From the NCBI RefSeq assembly GCF_020184175.1, contig NC_065530.1, forward strand, positions 4,588,001 through 4,652,000: 64,000 bases of DNA, in the 5' to 3' direction. The DNA comes from Aphis gossypii. Taxonomy: Eukaryota > Arthropoda > Insecta > Hemiptera > Aphididae. The notes under the pieces are model-generated. The model searched no databases and had not been told where the DNA came from. It worked only from the letters and a program-made list of their open reading frames with translations. The translations under genes were made by a program, and so were the position numbers. Below are positions 38,813 through 51,352 of the stretch, in pieces; position 1 is the first letter of the stretch; the number at the start of each line of letters is the position of its first letter.

Positions 38813-40614
38813 GTAAGTGATTCATATGATTTTACTATCCATTTTGTATAGATATGTTTTATCGACGCGTATTCTCGATTTACGATGATTTTATTCCAAA
38901 TTTAGACAGAAATATTATATACAACATGTCCAGAGCATTAAATAATATTATACATTATATTATTAAATATGTATGTAATTAATCACTGACATTTTTTGGA
39001 AGAAAACACATCTATTATCATTCATCTCTCGATTTTTACGTAAACGATAATACAAAGGTTATAGTCAAAAGAATCTAAACTTTTTTTTTATTTAATGTTT
39101 TAAACAACATTTAATTTAAATTTTTATTGTGTTTTATTAGGCACAATTAAAATTTTAATATTTTTTGATTTTCAAAGTAGATATACATTGAAAAATAATG
39201 AATAAGTAAATATAATCGCTTCATAGTAGATACCTACCTAATACAGATGTATTGTTAAACTATTATTATCTTATCTTTATGCTGCACGTTTTACGTGGAT
39301 TTCGTGTTTGATAAGAATTAAATTGATCGCAAAAATGTGCGAATATGTTTACACAAAATGTTTTCGGTAGCTAACACAAAATCTTTGGTTAGCATTTATA
39401 ATTATATTGTTATTTGTAATTAAAGATCCAATCTGTCCCGTAAACTGAATACTTGATTAGGTTTTTAAATTAATTTTAAAACAACCTGCGCTATGCACAT
39501 AAACATAAAATGAAATAAACTAGGTATTTAGTAAACTATAAAATTAATAAACAATAAATGGTAAATATTGATAAAAATGTTGCGAAAAATATAATTTTAC
39601 TATACACAAACTTAATTACATAGTTTTATAGTTACAATTAATAAAAACTCATAATTTAAACTATACTTAAATCAATATTCTATAATAAGTTAAACTAACA
39701 CGATTTATTATTGAAGGTCAACGCAAGAAACCTATTTTGAATTTTGTAAATAAATAATAAAGCATTTTTTAAGCATTCATTTACTGTAATCTTCAATAAA
39801 AAATGTAATTAAACTAACAATTAAAAAAAAAATTATCACATTATTCATGCTAATATTTAATAATATATTAAATAATGCATTTTATACATATATAAATATA
39901 TAAAATGTTGTAATTTTGATATCGTTACAAAATCAATAAATGACTCAACTGTTAAATAATATTTAGGTATTTGAATAATATTTATAAATAGAAAGGTATT
40001 ATAACGTACCTATGTATTATGAATTACAAAATATATTTAAATTTGGTACTTGTTTAGTTATTTTTAACTTAATATAATATGTTATAATGTCTGTATCTGT
40101 TAGCACTAGTCAGTAATTATACATATCAACCGTATAATATTCAAAGTATCTTTGACTTTGTTGAGAATTAATAAATAAAAAATTCATAATTATGTTTATA
40201 TAAAGAATAAAAAATATAGCTTATTTTATATTTTATTTACGTGTTTATTAGCTACCAACAGTCCGTATAAAAATAAGTAAAAAATGTAATAAATACGTCT
40301 AATTTTATAAAACCTTTGAAAGCTTGGTCAAGGTTTAATCCATGACGAATAGAATGTATTTTGAGAAAACTACAAAAGTTCAATTATACGAGTAAAACAT
40401 ATTAAAAATTAATTTTGTGTTTATTGTTTTTAAAATAGTATATCATAACATTATGTCATATCATATCATTATTACATTATTAAATAAATTATATTTATTT
40501 CATATATTTTAATTATAAATACTTTGGTACCTGTGTATAAAATATTTAAGTATTAGATTATAATTTTAATATCAATGTGTTTATTTTTTATTTTTATTTT
40601 AGAGTAGTTTCGCT

Positions 40615-43259
40615 ATGGATTTTTCTAACAAAATTGGAAATGACAATACACCACTTTCTGACGAAGTTTTGGAAGTTCTCGAGTCTCAATTTAATAAAGT
40701 CAAAACTCTTCATTCTACTGATTTAGAGATTATTGCAGCTGAGTTGGGTGTCAGAGATTGTGATGTTAAGGTAATAAAACATCATAATATTACATAAATT
40801 ATAACCATTTGAAAATTTATTCCATATTACTAATTGGTTAAAAAATTAAATTAATTATTACGTTGCACTATAAAGACAAAAATATATCATACCGTGTATG
40901 ACAGTTATATATACTTGTAATATTACTATACCATTAACCTACATCAGGGTACTATGTAGTTTTAATTATATGCAATTGTGTCTAATCAAAAAATTATTAA
41001 AATACGCGACCATCGGTTTTAAGACCATCCATAGATTTAAACTTGATTTTTATGGGACTTTAAGAACAATATAGTTAAATAATAAGTTTTTATTATTTTT
41101 ATCGTATCACACTATAACCTTGCAAGCTGTAAGACAACAATAATAAATATTTATATTGTACATTATTTCTCTTCTATTAAATAAATATAGGTACATACCA
41201 ATTACAAATAGAAACTACAGAAAATTTATTTTGGAATAAAAGTATATTTATGATTTTATTGTTGTAATTAAGTCTAAAATCGATGTCCTGTATGAATATG
41301 CTTATAAATGCATATACCTAGGTAGATACTAGACTTTTGGTAACCATATAAGAAATATTAAGGATAAAATGAATAAAAATCACAAGGGTAATTTTTAATT
41401 TTTTTTTCTCCAGATTTTTTAGTTGTGAAAGGTTTTGATAATTTCAAATGTTTATCAATACTTAATAATATAATTGATATTTAGTCTTCCGGTATCCATA
41501 TAATAAATAATTACCTATAGTGTGTATGTATAAATAATTAAATAGTTATAAAATCTAAGTACATAGTATAGATTTTGTTTATAATTGTAGAAATGATTAA
41601 AATTAATAAATTATAATATAAAGGAGGTATATTGAAATAATTAAATGTTGACGTTCTTGTACTTTACTTGTCAATATTATCAAGCAAATGAAACGAAATT
41701 AGTTCTGTTGATTACTAGGACAAGGATTTCAATAATTTGCAATGCTATATTAAAATTAATTTTCTATTGTCTTTTATTGTTATCACGCAGTATTATAACA
41801 AAAATATACAATACAATGGTGTATTAAAAATAAAATATATCATTTCGTCAATCTGAAGATAAAAATCTGTATACCATCTGTATTTTTGTTCGATTTGCGT
41901 GTTGAGACTCGTGCGTGGTCGTTTCAGTTTTAAATTTTGAAACCTCATTTTATGAATGAGTTATGAATTTTATAATATTTATTTTACGTTTAAAAATAAA
42001 ATGTAAAGTAGCCAACAGTTTGGTGCCAATAATATAATACGTGTTTACGTTTTTACTTATTTTTAGTTAAAATAAAATATATAACTCAATTCATATTAGT
42101 AAACGAAATGGAATTTTAAACGAATTGGTATAGGTCTATATGTTTAAATGTTTTTATATATAGCTAGATACTTATTAGTTTTTACATTAAATATTTTATT
42201 TTGTTATTGTTTAGCTTCGGTTTCTCCGACCCGTTGTAAACATTTATTGCAGTTTAGTATTTACATACCTAAATTCATATAAAATCCACGCTATAGTTCA
42301 TAAAAATATTAAAAAAATAAAAATTATACGTGCGAATATTGATTAGCCTTAAATTATTATTTATTAGTTGACATCATAAGGCATATTATCCATTTATAAA
42401 AGGTTTAATGTTTATTATTTATTTTTTATTAATAATTTTGATGTAGTAAATCACGCAAATAAATTAACAAATATACTTAAAAAAAATAAGAACTAACAAA
42501 TAATTTTTTAATTTATATTTTGTAGACAGCAGTTAGTAATCACAACAATTTAAATAATATACTGATAAGATTCTTGATACTTAAAATATTTATCAATGTT
42601 ATTAATGAATCTCAGCGATTTGAATTATTTGTACACTCCCTTGTTCAGAATGTTCAGATTTAAGTCAATCGGCCGCAGTTGATTATAGAAAACATTATTT
42701 TACATTTTTACTGTAATTTTATAGGAAGCTTTAAGCGTTTTAGGTATACTAAAACCTGCAGTATTAAAAACATGTTTCTTACGGGTATTACCTATGTATA
42801 CATATTAAATAATTGGAGATACATTTAACGATTTTTAACTCATAATATACGCTATTAAAATTGTGAAAGGTTAAAAATCCAGTTCAATATAGTTTTAACG
42901 GAGATCTAATTTAACAACAACAACAAATAAAAACCAAATAATTATTCTGTACCTATTACAGCTAGTTATTAAATAAAGTGTTTAAACCAAATTTTTTGCA
43001 AAATCGTTTTTAAACAAATTCCAGGTTTAGAATTCATTTCCATGCTCGTATAAATAAATTTAAGTTTGTATTAAATATATTATTATTATTAACACATTTT
43101 GTTTTTTTTTTTATTATTGGTAGCGATAATTATTTACCTATATTTACCATGTACCATTGTAAATTGTAATGTATTTATGTATTATAGATGTGGTATACCA
43201 ATCGTTTGGCGGCATGGAGAAGGAGCCAAGGACTTTCAGATTGTTTTGGGCAATTGTGA
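40615..43259 (+). CDS. HOPX: Homeodomain-only protein, HOPX-like
   Basis: Two coding exons, 40615-40770 and 43188-43259, joined GT/AG in phase 0; 75 aa. A single divergent homeodomain fills residues about 13-68 with almost nothing outside it. Helix 1 has LEVLESQFNKV, helix 2 DLEIIAAELGV, helix 3 WYTNRLAAWRRSQGL. Vertebrate HOPX (73 aa) shares the size, the FNKV, IAAE and RLA-WRRS-GL blocks and a short tail. HOPX is known as a non-DNA-binding homeodomain cofactor of SRF and HDAC complexes. Here homeodomain Asn51 is present (N57) while position 53 is Leu, as in HOPX, so DNA binding is doubtful but less clearly lost. The intron splits the homeodomain just before helix 3's tryptophan. A polyadenylation hexamer lies at 43903-43908. 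It could instead be another degenerate homeobox gene; function is not shown. Confidence 0.82.
40771..43187 (+). other. HOPX-like coding intron
   Basis: A 2.4-kb GT/AG intron inside the homeodomain. It is AT-rich, and I recognise no nested gene or element with clear ends. Confidence 0.6.
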
Positions 43260-44375
43260 ATTTAAAAACACACCAACAATAAATTATAATTACTATATTG
43301 TTTAAGTCAAAGTTTGTTATGCATAATATATTATTATAATAGTTATTTTACGATTTATATTATGAAATTCGGTAAAGTTGCAAACCTATTTTGTTTTTGT
43401 ATTTTATTTAGTTGTTATTAGCACTCATTGTTTTATTTTGACTATTTTGACTATTTTATGAATATTATTACTATTGTTATTATTTTACACTCACCGAACT
43501 TTAAATCATGAATGTATTTATAATAATATATATTATGTAAATTAAAAAAAAAAAAACATTAATTATTATTATTTATTTCAATTACATTCACATTAATTAA
43601 TGTAATGATATATAAATCGAAATTATTACTTTACAGCACGTTGTTTAATTAAAATGAAGATGCATAACTTTTCAAAATATTGTCCGTGATTTGCAATATT
43701 CTACATTTCAATTAAACCATGTGGCATATGGTATTTTATGAGTTTAAACTTCGTATCACTCGTGTTTATTTATACTTACCTTACGTAATTGTAATAATTT
43801 TATTTTAATCAATTATGTAATACATAACAGACGAATTAGATTTAGAATGACGATTCTCGTAAAGTACCTCGTAAAACTAAACTATATAATAATTGTTTTA
43901 TAAATAAAAAGTTTCTTTTATTTAAATGAATATAGTTTTTGTGCATTCCATAAACGACCGTCGAACTACATTTTATCAATTTACATCCATAATAATATTG
44001 CTATCGTCCACGTGCAGTAAAACGATAAAATATCTACTAAAAATATGTTTGAATAAAAATTATATTTTAAGTTTTTCATAAAACGTAAGTGTAATTTCTA
44101 CGTTTAAGTATATGCACAGTTTTATCTTCATTTATATACGTAAATTGTATAAATTTTAATATACCGCGTGTAACAAATACAATTATTTATTTAGGCACTT
44201 AAACAATTTACAGTTTTCTTGTTAACGCTTGGCGCTTACATACCACCGTTATTTGAAACATTCAAAGTAAATAAAATATGTAGACACTCGATCGGACCGG
44301 GAAAATCACACAAAGAAGAAAAGAGTTTAAAATGACGTTATTCAAACTTCTAAGTATCCAAATATTACTATTATA
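43260..44375. other. HOPX-like 3' UTR and flank
   Basis: It contains the presumed 3' UTR to about 43925 (AATAAA at 43903). Beyond that it is AT-rich sequence without recognised features. Confidence 0.45.
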
Positions 44376-44662
44376 AGAGGACGCCACATCCGCATACCTA
44401 TGTGTTGTCTCAGTCTTACGAGTATACACAACATGCGAATTGTACGTATATCCATTTTACTCTATTGTTTTTAAATTAAAGTGGATCGAATTATTGTAAT
44501 AATTATAGATAAAGTTATTGTTCAAGGCATCTCAGAGGTTTTTAGATATTTTATCTACGAAGAATATTATGAGTAATTTAAAACTATAATTTTATTATAT
44601 TTACTAGATTTTAAAATTATTAATAACTTGTTTAAACACACGTGGCATCGCTGACATCCTCT
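44376..44662. mobile_element. MITE with AGAGGAC termini, copy B
   Basis: A 287-bp element with ends AGAGGACGCCACAT and, inverted, AGAGGATGTCAGCGATGCC. It shares the subterminal TGTGTTGTCTC and TCTTAC words with copy A at 16143-16586. No coding capacity. It is shorter than copy A, so probably an internal deletion. Confidence 0.7.
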
Positions 44663-45837
44663 TATGATGGTTAATTCTTACGACGATAAAATACATATTT
44701 TTACTATTATGAAACTCAATAACTTGGCAAATTTAATAGTTTTTAAATTATCATATTAGGTATAATGTAAGCCTACTTTGATCGTATTTATTTTTTTACT
44801 CGAAAAAATATTTCTACGTTTAATGCCTATATACTACTGCAGTCAGTCTACAGCTTATTGATACTTGTTGTGTAAATTTAGAATGAAGACATATTACAAA
44901 CAAAAATGTAAAAAGTTGACACAGGTAATAGGTAGTTTTATATTAAATTAAATATCTGTATTATAACATATTATATAACGATCATCAATAAAACATGGCA
45001 AGATATGGTTTTTCCGATGATTTTTATGATCAAATAGATTTTTCGAATGATTCGTTAATATTGTAAATTTATACGAATTATCAACTTTTACTCGACGTTA
45101 AAACATTGAGTTATATTTTAGCAAGAGGACAAAAAAAAAACGAAATATTTAACATTATTTTGTCACGATTATAATAAATTACAAAAGTCTGATGTTGTGA
45201 TAATTATATAATAGGTACATTTTATGTGTGATAATATTTTCGACTTATTGATTACCATAGTTAAGCCAGCAAATAAAGTAAAGAAATATTTATCACATAT
45301 TTATACTCTAAATAAATAAATTATTAAGGTAATTAAAAAAAATACCACTAATATAACAAACGAACCGAGGTGAGTGAAGCGAAACCAAAGTGCTCAAACA
45401 ACCGGTCTGTGCACGACAATGCTGTTTTTACGTATTCTTCCACTGCGACCTTACTATTTGGTTAACACGTCTTAATACTTCAGTGTTAATACGTCACATA
45501 AAAGTGTTTATGTCGTTTCGTTATGTTTATTATTTAAAAGCGATTTGGTCGGGTAGTTATATTATGAAACGACAGGACAATCGAAAAGACAATATTATTA
45601 TAGTATTAAATATGTGCCGTACGATGTTATTAATTCATTATTATTTCTAGACGTTAGAAAGTAAGTTGTTATTAATAGTAAATGATACAACGTAAAACTT
45701 AACGGCTAGAGCGCGCCACGTAATACGAAGTGGTTAAATTAATATACTACTAAGGACCAATAGTAAATAGTAAGTTAACGATAGTTGGTAATATTAACGA
45801 AATGATTTGAATTTCAAAAACTTATATCTCGACAGTG
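44663..45837. other. AT-rich interval, no gene recognised
   Basis: An 86-codon open frame at 45390-45650 has no recognisable domain and is not called. No repeat with clear termini was seen. Confidence 0.45.
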
Positions 45838-47229
45838 TTTTAGATCCAGAGCGGGGCGACAAATGAATTGATTTTAAAATGCTGTTTTTTTTTTTTTTTG
45901 TGAATGAGTACACGGTAAGTGATAAATAAAATACTTCGATTTTCAAAAATAAAGAGGGGTTTGGGATATAGATCGGATCATAATTTGCACTTTGAACAGG
46001 TTAAACTAAAAAATTTCCAACACTTATATTAATAATTGGGATAAATAAGTAAAAAAAAAGTTAAGGAAAACAGGAATTTTTACACTAAAACAATTTTCAA
46101 ATAATGATTTTGGTTTTTTAATGTAATTCGAAAACGAATAACCGTAGACACTTAAAATTTTCACCAAATATTTATAATATCGTTTTTTTATTGACCATAA
46201 CCTTTTGAATTTTTTAATATATTTCAATTTTCTTTTAAAATTATTTATAGACATAAGCAATTTTCAATTCTTTTAAGATTTTTTTTTATCAATGTCGATA
46301 AAAAATTATACGGTGATTCAAAATGATTGAAATTTGAATATAAAACTCCTCATAAGTTGTTTGTTATTTTATTAATCAATTAAAAAAAGCTAAACTTTGT
46401 AGTTAAAAATTTTTTTTTTATTATTTGTGAAAATATTTTTACAATAAATACAAGTGAGAAAAGCTCTTAACAATATTTACAAATAAGTTATCATTGAAAC
46501 AGTAGTTATGATCGTAGAAGCCAACCGTTGTTGAGATTTCGGGTTATGAGCATTCAAAGTTTTTTGATAAAATTGCAAAATGTTCATATTATTGGAACCA
46601 TAAAATCTAAAAAAATATATAAAGACAGTTATTTATTATAGATATTTGAAGTTTCGATTTAGACTAATTACTCATATAAATTATTAAAAGAGATTTTTAT
46701 ATAATTATTCTGTTATTGTATAAAAAATTTAGCGTGGGAACTTAAACTTTTATATATTTTACGTAATATTACATTATTACTACGTATAGCCGTCATCCGT
46801 GTGCTCCGCCTCCGTGGATAGTTGTTTGCAAATTCTAGGACGGTTTTTTGGTCTCATAGTTATTTCGATCATAAAATGGTATAAAGTGTACCTTATACCT
46901 ACGCAAAATAATATTAATTTAAGATGTTTATAAATTTTCATAAATATACTTACGGCCAGGGCAATATAATAATATAATATTATAATTAACAACTGCCGGT
47001 CAATAAATTTAAGTACAAAATATCTATAGATAATCGAATGATGGTCCGGGCGAAGATTTCAGTTAGTAGATAATAAAAACAATTTTTTTATCACATTAAT
47101 ATCATTATTTTCACATCCGGTAAATATATTATATAATAATATTATAATGACATTAAATGAATAACAATAATAATGGTTATTACACAATAAAATTGGGCAT
47201 GGCATTCTGTGGGTCTTCGCATCATACAG

Positions 47230-47348
47230 CCAATCAAAGCGCTGCTGACGTATTATGCTACTTTTCTATTGGTTATTATTTTATTATTATTATTCGATGC
47301 ATTTTAGCCTATTTTAACTACTCGAGTCTCAAGATTAAGTTCGTCAGT
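47230..47348 (+). promoter_or_regulatory. Promoter-like core in left arm
   Basis: CCAAT at 47230-47234, TGACGT (CRE-like) at 47246-47251, reverse CCAAT (ATTGG) at 47268-47272, and an arthropod-type initiator TCAGT at 47344-47348. The same motifs occur in the right arm with identical spacing: 43 bp from CCAAT to ATTGG and 72 bp from ATTGG to TCAGT. The promoter points inward (plus strand). A GAG/GTAAGT donor follows at 47484. The motif match is direct; promoter activity is inferred. Confidence 0.55.
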
Positions 47349-47547
47349 CGTACTTAGAACGCAGTGATGTATACTTCGAATCCCGCGCAAGACGTTCAAA
47401 GCATCGGGCCGTTGTCACATCTCATGTATGTCGATAATAATAGTTGATCCATCATTGATTCTATATTATATACACGATCTGAGGTAAGTCGAGGGGGATT
47501 TCTTAACTACTATACGCTTTTAACATTTATTTTAATATTTTATAATA

Positions 47548-47703
47548 CAATAGAACCTTGATAACTCGGTAGCATTTTCGATAACTCGAAGGAATGCCTT
47601 GTCCCTGCCTTACAATATATATTTTATATATTTTCTGTAAGTCAAATTTTTGTTAACTCGAAAATTTTTTTTTGCCCCAAACCGATTTATTTAGATTTCA
47701 CTG
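47548..47703. mobile_element. Short Tigger-type MITE nested in left arm
   Basis: A 156-bp element flanked by TA (47546-47547 and 47704-47705). Ends CAATAGAACCTTGATAA and, inverted, CAGTGAAATCTAAATAA resemble pogo/Tigger termini. The corresponding point in the right arm is uninterrupted, which both defines the insertion and shows it came after the two arms separated. Confidence 0.8.
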
Positions 47704-47890
47704 TATATTATATCTATTATACATATACATCGAAATTTAAATTTTACAAGAGAGACACAAAACTTATTGTGTTCCCTTTTCAAAATAAATTAAATAAAGA
47801 TACACATACTGCTGTTACTATAAGAATATGTAGATATGTTTCGTTTTCACACCAAATATTGTGTGTTTAGATACAAATAACATATTTCTG

Positions 47891-49671
47891 TAAAAATTTG
47901 AAAATGTCAAAATATTGGACATGTTTTCAAATAAAAGTGATACTAAAACCTTCAGCAAACTGTCATTAATATGCGTGATAAAAAATTGGGACTTGCTTTT
48001 AAAGTACCTATAGATTTTATACGTAATAATATTTTTAGTTATTTTAAAATATTATCTATTTAAATCTATAAATTTCGCATACATATTATAGTGTGCTTAC
48101 GAACATTTTATTCATCAAAGTTAATGATACATTTTATCTAGATAATATCATAAACAATGTTTTAGTTTTAATTTTTTATTGGTACTAAACAAACAAACAT
48201 AATTCATAGTTAGGCGTAAACTAAAGATGAAAAGAATTAGGCTAACCTACTTATAACTTATTGAAATATCTCTGAAGACCGTTCTAGGCTTAGTACCTAA
48301 ATGATTCATATATTATATTATTTATTATATATTTTTATAAATAATTTGATTATCGTTGAGCATTAAATTTATGATTAACACAACTACAGTTTATATTAGT
48401 ATGAACCCAGTTCATGAAATAAACAACTATTTTTTAAGTATACATTGTTATATAATTTATTATCTGGGTAAAATTGTGAGAATACTACACATTTATCCAT
48501 TTATTAATTTATTAGACAATTTTAACTTTAAAATATTTACAATCTTGATATCCAGAACAGCAATAATATTTCCAGAAACTGTATCTATATCTCCTTAGTT
48601 TTTTGGTGAGTATTTTTCTATATTACTATTGTTTAAAAATAAGTAAAAATAATGGTATGTGTACAATTAGCTAGTCGCTTTTATTACTTTATTATATCCA
48701 TAAATTACTCGACCTTATAATGCCTTACTAACGCTGATTGCACAATATTTTCTGAATTCTACACATGAACGCCCCTAAATTGCATACTTTCTACGCCGTT
48801 TTAAATGTTCACATTTCAGTAAAATTCAAACACCATAGGTTAGCTTTATATATAGGATAGCCTTTATATTATTTATAATATACCCATTACCTATAGATTT
48901 TGACAACTAAGCTTTCAAATATTGTTAACAGACTATTACAGTACAACATGAAGAGGTTGATAGTTTTATCTTATTTAGTAAGGAATCTTAGAATAAATAT
49001 AAAATGATGTGCACATTATTATAATATAGCTATATAGCTATAGTAATGCAATAGTAATAATATGACTATAATAAGCAAACATATTATACATACAACTTTT
49101 TTTGTTTGTTTCTTTTAAAAGATAGCGTTGATTTTTAACTTCACATTGAACAGAGTATTATTGTAATTCATCGAATAACAATCTAATCTCGAAAGAGTGG
49201 TTAATTAGTTATCAGTATCTATATTTTGTTATTTAGGATTAATTAAAATTGATGCATAAAAATCAAACTGTGCGCAGTATATTAGTTTTTGTAGAGAATC
49301 AATCGTTTACATAAAATGATTATTATACAGATAAATATAAATGAATAGTTATATGATATTATACAATAGTAATTAGTAATTACTATTTGTTTTATGCTAC
49401 AGGTTATATCGTAATAACTGTTCGTTGTCGCCTGAAGTTGCCGGTAAACATGGATTCATTTGAACTTTGTTATGGATAATTCTGCAATTCTAGATTAGGT
49501 AACTAGTTTTTCATATGTCCAGTACCGGGTATAAGGGGAAAGCTATACGATCTCATGCATTATGATATTCAAAAACTATAAAACTATTTTAAAAAACCAA
49601 AATACAAATTATTATGTATTAATTATTAATAATTATTAAAAAAATGAATTAATAATTTAATTTAATTTAAA
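47891..49671. other. Interval between left arm and MULE exons
   Basis: No recognisable exon. If the MULE model is right, the N-terminal part of the transposase (often a FLYWCH zinc finger) should lie here, but I cannot see one. It may be deleted or too decayed. Confidence 0.4.
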
Positions 49672-50820
49672 GGTTGTGATGGTATTGATGACAAAATTGT
49701 TATATTTGGAACAGAAGGTGTTTTAAGGAGACTATGCAGTAGTGAAAATATTTTTATGGATGGGACATTTAAATCAGCACCTCAGCTATTTACCCAAATT
49801 TATACATTGCATAGCCATGTCATAGGAATAATGGTACCATTGGTAATTTTAATGAAGTTATAAGTCATTTAATACGATTGCTTAGTACATAATTATTAAT
49901 TATAATAAATTCACTTTTAAGGCGTATGCATTGCTACCGAATAAAAATACAGCAACTTATTCGAGAATGTTTAATATAATAAAAGAAGCTGCTGTAAGAA
50001 ATGGTTTAGTATTTAACCCAAATACATTTTAAATAGATTTTTAAATAAATTGGTATGATCGTGTCTATTAGAGAACCATTTGGCTATGAAACATCTATAA
50101 AAGGATGTTTATTCCACTTCGGTCAAGCATTTTGGAGGAAAGTTCAATATTTAGGGCTTGTTCATGATTATAATCAAAATGACGAAATACAAAAAAAGGT
50201 CCGTCGTATTTGTAGTCTTGCTTTAGTATCAATAGACTAAATAGATTAATGCTGGACAGAAATTCATGCTCAAGCGCCTCAACATGAAAGTAATATTTAA
50301 AATTGTTATAGTACAATATATTTTTTTAGTATTTAACTTATTTAATAAATAATTTAGATTTAGATAGATTGATGAGTTACTTCGTAGACACTTATTTGGA
50401 TACCGACATCTGTATATTTCATCGTAACATATGGAATCACTAAGAAATGGAACATACAAGGACGATTAACCACCTCGAGGGTTGGCATGCAGTTCTTAAT
50501 AGAACTATATGTCGACCACATCCAAACATTTTTATTCTGATTGAAGAATTTAAAAACCAACAGAAAAATTTTGAGCTTGATATTCTGTCCTAAAAAAAAA
50601 TGTGATCAAGCTCCAAAAATGAGAAAAAAAATACAGAACGTTAGAAAACAGATTAACAACTACGAAGGAGCGGTAAATAACAGTTAATTAATCATTAAAT
50701 TATATTATATTGATGTCTAACATGTATGTTTACATTTAGAATGGAAAATGGACAACAAATAACAATCATGGAGTATCTAGATGCAATTATGTACGACTTC
50801 CATCTTGATTAAAATTACAA
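49672..50820 (+). pseudogene. Decayed MULE-type transposase, intron-containing
   Basis: Blocks in order: 49672-49842 (IVIFGT, then FMDGTFKSAPQLFTQIYTLH), spliced GT/AG to 49922-50031 (AYALLPNKNTATYSRM), then after an in-frame stop and frame change 50055-50240 (IREPFGYETSIKGCLFHFGQ, then FWRKVQYLGL), then past another stop a segment reading CWTEIHAQAPQHE to about 50287, then 50360-50590 (HLEGWHAVLN, HPNIFILIEEF). These are the MULE transposase motifs DGTFKxxPxLFxQxY, ALLPNKxxxTY and FHFxQxxWRK common to many insect genes. In-frame stops interrupt it at several points (for example after NPNTF and in NIWNH/EMEH), so it is non-functional. No FLYWCH domain is visible. Confidence 0.87.
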
Positions 50821-50863
50821 AACTATAACTATAATTATTATTAATTTGTATTGACTAATATTT

Positions 50864-51352
50864 GATTTGTACCTAATTTATTTATATTTGACTATATTGT
50901 ATGTAAAATGAGGTATTAATTTTTTTTTCTAGTTATTCTATTTGTTTAATTTTTTTATAATCTTAATGTGCTCCCTCAAATATTATTTATTATAACAATT
51001 GATTAATATTTTTGATTGATTTGTATTTGACTATATGTAAAATGAGGTATTAATTTTTTATTTATCTAATTTTTCAAAAATTATTTATTATAGTTTATAA
51101 CAAATGATAAATATTTTTGATTGATTTGTATTTGACTATGTGTAAAATGATGTATTAATTTTTTTCTAGTTATTCTATTTATTTAATTTTTTTATAATCT
51201 TAATGTGCTCCCTCAAATATTATTTATTATAACAATTGATTAATATTTTTGATTGATTTATATTTGACTATATGTAAAATGATGTATTAATTTTTTTTCT
51301 AATTATTTATTTATCTAATTTTTCAAAAATTATTTATTATAATTTATAACTG
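50864..51352. repeat. Dimeric tandem repeat, period about 237 bp
   Basis: Two kinds of AT-rich unit alternate A-B-A-B. Each starts with TTTGACTAT and GTAAAATGA; A units carry TAATGTGCTCCCTCAAAT (starting 50964 and 51201, 237 bp apart) and B units carry TTTTTCAAAAATTATTTATT. The pattern implies a duplicated dimer. It lies directly after the MULE remnant. Confidence 0.85.

Larger units (their letters stand above)
45838..47890 (+). repeat. Left arm of a long inverted repeat
   Basis: Inverted counterpart of about 59590-61255. From outside inward it has a T-family segment in reverse orientation (45838-46600), a spacer, a block from 46795 matching 60300-60455 inverted, the promoter-like core (47157-47453), a splice-donor-like site at 47484, and a segment at 47715-47890 matching 59590-59780 inverted. 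A small Tigger-type MITE interrupts it at 47548-47703. Homology is clear by eye but with indels outside the core. A dot plot would fix the exact ends. Confidence 0.85.

Noticed and set aside
46024..46260. 78-codon lysine-rich minus-strand frame
   Set aside because: It is part of the T-family repeat, which elsewhere in the window carries stops in the same frame.
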